Source: Candidatus Rokuibacteriota bacterium (GTDB taxonomy: Bacteria > Methylomirabilota > Methylomirabilia > Rokubacteriales > CSP1-6). From it: a stretch of 7,517 nt of DNA. Of this stretch, positions 5,911 to 7,517 are shown one piece after another. Location: assembly GCA_016206385.1 (NCBI GenBank), contig JACQRS010000337.1:1-7517 (forward strand). Direction: 5' to 3'. The notes beneath the pieces were generated by a model. That model saw nothing but the letters and a program-made list of their open reading frames with translations. It was not told the DNA's origin and made no database searches. The stretch's first letter is position 1. Every line of letters begins with the position of its first letter. The position numbers were made by a program, and so were the translations under genes.

Positions 5911-6672
5911 ATGGCGTTGTTGGACGTGGATCACCTTTCGGTTTCCTTCGGTGGCCTTACCGCGCTCTCCAGCGTAAGCCTGGCGGTCGAGCGCGGGGAG
6001 ATCGTCGGCCTCATCGGCCCCAACGGCGCGGGTAAGACCACCCTCTTCAACGCCATCACCGGCTTCGGCCGTCCCTCCGCCGGCCTGGTCCGCTTCAAGG
6101 GCGAGGTCATCACGGGCTGGCCCGCCCACCGGATCTGCTGGGCGGGGATTGCGCGCACCTTCCAGATCGTCCGCCTCCTCCCGGAGCTCTCCGTGCTCGA
6201 AAACGTTCTCGTGGCGGGCTCCTTCGGCCGCCGCGGCCACGGCAACGGTCGCGCGATGACCCGCCAGGAGGCAATGCGCCTCCTCGAGCGCGTGGGCCTC
6301 GGGGCCCGCGGCAACGACGCGCCCCAAGTGCTCCCCCTCGCCGATCAGAAGCGCCTCGAGATCGCGCGGGCCCTGGCCACCGGCCCGGAGCTCCTGCTCC
6401 TGGACGAGGCGCTGTCCGGGCTCCGCGGCCACGAGGCGCGAGAGCTGATGGCGCTGATCCGGGCGATCCGCCAGGAGGGAACCACGGTGGTCATGATCGA
6501 GCACATCATGAAGGCTATCATGACCCTCTCGGACCGCGTCGTCGTGCTTCACCACGGCGAGAAGATTGCCGAGGGGACGCCGCGTGAGGTCTCGACCTCC
6601 CCGCAGGTGATCGCGGCCTACCTCGGCACGTCCGAGCGGCATGACCCGGCGCGACCTGCCGTCGACCGCTGA
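5911..6672 (+). CDS. livG: ABC transporter ATP-binding protein, LivG (branched-chain amino acid) type
   Basis: Cytoplasmic ATPase subunit of a branched-chain amino acid-type (HAAT) importer. The 253 residues from ATG 5911 contain Walker A GPNGAGKT (36-43), the LivG-like continuation TLFNAITG, a Q-loop in TFQIVRLLPELSVLENV (Q85), Walker B LLLLDEA with catalytic E166, and the switch histidine H198 in VMIEHIM. The C-terminal EGTPREV...VIAAYLG segment is the usual branched-chain ATPase tail. The signature is degenerate: LPLADQKRLEIARAL (141-155) replaces LSxGQ, with Ala at the conserved fourth-position Gly. The D-loop region reads SGLRGHE rather than the commoner GLNPxE. No permease, binding-protein or LivF gene is in the window, so it is separated from the usual livKHMGF order at least locally. 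A TTG at 5896 extends the frame by five codons but lies within the promoter. True substrate is unknown. Confidence 0.92.
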   Translation: MALLDVDHLSVSFGGLTALSSVSLAVERGEIVGLIGPNGAGKTTLFNAITGFGRPSAGLVRFKGEVITGWPAHRICWAGIARTFQIVRLLPELSVLENVLVAGSFGRRGHGNGRAMTRQEAMRLLERVGLGARGNDAPQVLPLADQKRLEIARALATGPELLLLDEALSGLRGHEARELMALIRAIRQEGTTVVMIEHIMKAIMTLSDRVVVLHHGEKIAEGTPREVSTSPQVIAAYLGTSERHDPARPAVDR

Positions 6673-6684
6673 GCCGCCCGCGCC

Positions 6685-7383
6685 GTGGCCGCGTCTTCCC
6701 TTTCAGCGCTCAGGGCCCGGATCATTGGGTGCCGGGCCTGCCCGCGGCTCGTCCGTCACCGGGAAGCGGTGGCGGCGCGTCCGCCGCGCCGCTACCAGGG
6801 GCAGGGCTACTGGGCCCGGCCCCTGCCGGGCTTCGGCGACCCAGAGGCCCGGCTCCTGATCGTGGGCCTTGCCCCCGCGGCCCACGGCGGCAACCGCACC
6901 GGCCGCATGTTCACCGGAGACGGAAGCGGCCAGTGGCTGGCCCGGGCGCTGTACGAGGCCGGCTTCGCCTCCCGGCCCACCTCCCTCCACGTGGGCGACG
7001 GCTTTGCCCTCACGGACGCGTACATCACGGCTGCGGTGCGCTGCGCGCCGCCCGGTAACAAGCCCACCCCGCGCGAGATGGCGCGCTGCCAGCCCTACCT
7101 GGAGGCTGAACTCGCGCTCCTGACACACGTCCGCGTCGTGGTGGCGCTCGGGCGGATCGCCTTCGACGCCTTTCTGCGCGCCCGGGAAGCCCGCGGTCGG
7201 CCGGGGCTCAGGCCGAAGCCGCGCTTCGCCCACGGTGCCGCGGCCCGGCTCCCGGAGGGCGTCACGCTCATTTGCTCCTATCACCCGAGCCAGCAGAACA
7301 CCTTCACGGGCAAGCTCACCCGGCCGATGCTGAGCGCCGTTTTCAAAAAAGCCCGTCGCCTCCTGAGGTCGAGCGCCGGTTAA
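6685..7383 (+). CDS. Family 5 uracil-DNA glycosylase (UdgB type, 4Fe-4S)
   Basis: Excises uracil, and in characterised members hypoxanthine or other deaminated bases, from DNA to start base excision repair. The 232-residue product has the N-terminal iron-sulfur cysteines C16-x2-C19 (GCRACPRL), with C120 and C135 as the likely remaining ligands. Motif I, GLAPAAHGGNRTGR (61-74), has the family-5 pattern without the catalytic Asp/Asn of family 1 or the Glu of family 4. MFTGDGSG follows, and the C-terminal motif is SYHPSQQNTFTGKL (H200, N205). GTG 6685 is the only start between the in-frame livG stop and the first cluster cysteine; no good ribosome site precedes it. Only 12 nt separate it from livG, so co-transcription and reinitiation are likely. 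I know of no functional link between the two genes. Confidence 0.94.
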   Translation: MAASSLSALRARIIGCRACPRLVRHREAVAARPPRRYQGQGYWARPLPGFGDPEARLLIVGLAPAAHGGNRTGRMFTGDGSGQWLARALYEAGFASRPTSLHVGDGFALTDAYITAAVRCAPPGNKPTPREMARCQPYLEAELALLTHVRVVVALGRIAFDAFLRAREARGRPGLRPKPRFAHGAAARLPEGVTLICSYHPSQQNTFTGKLTRPMLSAVFKKARRLLRSSAG

Positions 7384-7398
7384 GAGATCGCTCGCTGC

Positions 7399-7416
7399 GG
7401 ACGCGTCGCGTCGTCC
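7399..7416. other. Stem-loop between convergent gene ends
   Basis: GGACG (7399-7403) pairs with CGTCC (7412-7416), and the intervening CG/CG can extend the stem across a one-base bulge. It lies in the 47-bp gap between the converging stops of the glycosylase and the methyltransferase-family gene. There is no T-tract on either strand, so it is not a classic intrinsic terminator, but it could impede polymerase from either side. Confidence 0.25.
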
Positions 7417-7430
7417 TGAAGATCCCGGCA

Positions 7431-7517
7431 TCAGCGAAGCCGTCCCACTCCAGGCAGAAATCGCCCGACTCGCCGAGCATAGGCGCGATAGTCATCCCCG
7501 TACGCGCGGAGCAGGTA
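7431..7517 (-). CDS. Isoprenylcysteine carboxyl methyltransferase-family protein, C-terminus only
   Basis: Too short to notice by length alone. The minus strand from 7517 reads 28 residues in frame to a TGA at 7433-7431: YLLRAYGDDYRAY followed by ARRVGRFLPGVGRLR. The spacing of Y-G-x-x-Y-x-x-Y, then R-V-x-R-F-x-P, is the usual ending of ICMT/PEMT-family integral membrane methyltransferases, just after the last membrane helix. These proteins methylate small molecules, lipids or thiols using S-adenosylmethionine; the substrate cannot be told here. The gene is convergent to the uracil-DNA glycosylase and most of it lies beyond the window. Confidence 0.65.
   Translation of the reverse strand, partial: YLLRAYGDDYRAYARRVGRFLPGVGRLR

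Noticed and set aside
4892..5977. Open frame of 361 codons on the + strand, crossing the asparaginase gene and the livG start
   Set aside because: It overlaps two well-supported genes, a promoter and a divergent intergenic region; composition is typical of a shadow.
1..7517. Mobile element, CRISPR array, toxin-antitoxin, phage, tRNA/rRNA or defence system
   Set aside because: No transposase, terminal inverted or direct repeats, spaced repeats, cloverleaf or rRNA-like stretch was seen; all gene products belong to housekeeping or metabolic families.

Overview
This is a high-GC, gene-dense bacterial chromosomal segment. It carries ten recognisable protein genes, two of them cut by the window edges, and no RNA gene, insertion sequence, CRISPR array or phage gene. 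The gene mix (branched-chain amino-acid-type ABC ATPase, DUF35/thiolase-fold pair, family-5 uracil-DNA glycosylase) and the GTG/TTG starts would suit an uncultivated soil or groundwater lineage such as Rokubacteria/Methylomirabilota or a deltaproteobacterium-like group. That placement is inference only; no marker gene is present.

Layout. Positions 2-729 (+) hold the C-terminal third of a malic enzyme, stop-start coupled (TGATG) to a small 'virulence factor' family protein (PF13769-like). A 205-bp, locally T-rich intergenic region follows, with a short possible terminator. Then come a TraR/DksA-type C4 zinc-finger protein with a good Shine-Dalgarno (935-1342, +) and a PlsC-type acyltransferase (about 1483-2121, +). 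The acyltransferase ends only 3 bp from the end of a convergent four-gene minus-strand cluster. Read 5'->3' from 5839 down to 2125, that cluster is: Ntn-type isoaspartyl peptidase/asparaginase, threonine ammonia-lyase with an ACT domain, a thiolase-fold protein lacking the nucleophilic cysteine, and a DUF35 (zinc ribbon plus OB-fold) protein. The last three are tightly linked (ATGA overlap, then a 1-nt gap). Divergent from this cluster is a LivG-type ABC ATPase (5911-6672, +), then a family-5 uracil-DNA glycosylase 12 nt downstream. The window ends in the C-terminus of a minus-strand isoprenylcysteine methyltransferase-family gene (7431-7517), read directly from the sequence.

How the genes may work together. 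The clearest functional unit is the thiolase-fold/DUF35 pair, which on family knowledge probably forms a two-subunit acyl-CoA enzyme, with retro-aldol chemistry more likely than Claisen condensation. It sits in a transcription unit with two amino-acid-degrading enzymes, giving a plausible but unproven amino-acid/acyl-CoA catabolic operon. Malic enzyme and the Liv-type ATPase fit a heterotrophic lifestyle using organic and amino acids. The best regulatory signal is a sigma70-like promoter (TTGTCG-N17-TATGAT) whose predicted +1 is the A of the livG ATG, implying a leaderless mRNA. I did not find convincing evidence of an entirely new system; the points worth a second look are the repurposed thiolase site, the altered DksA tip, the degenerate ABC signature and the two promoter/start configurations.
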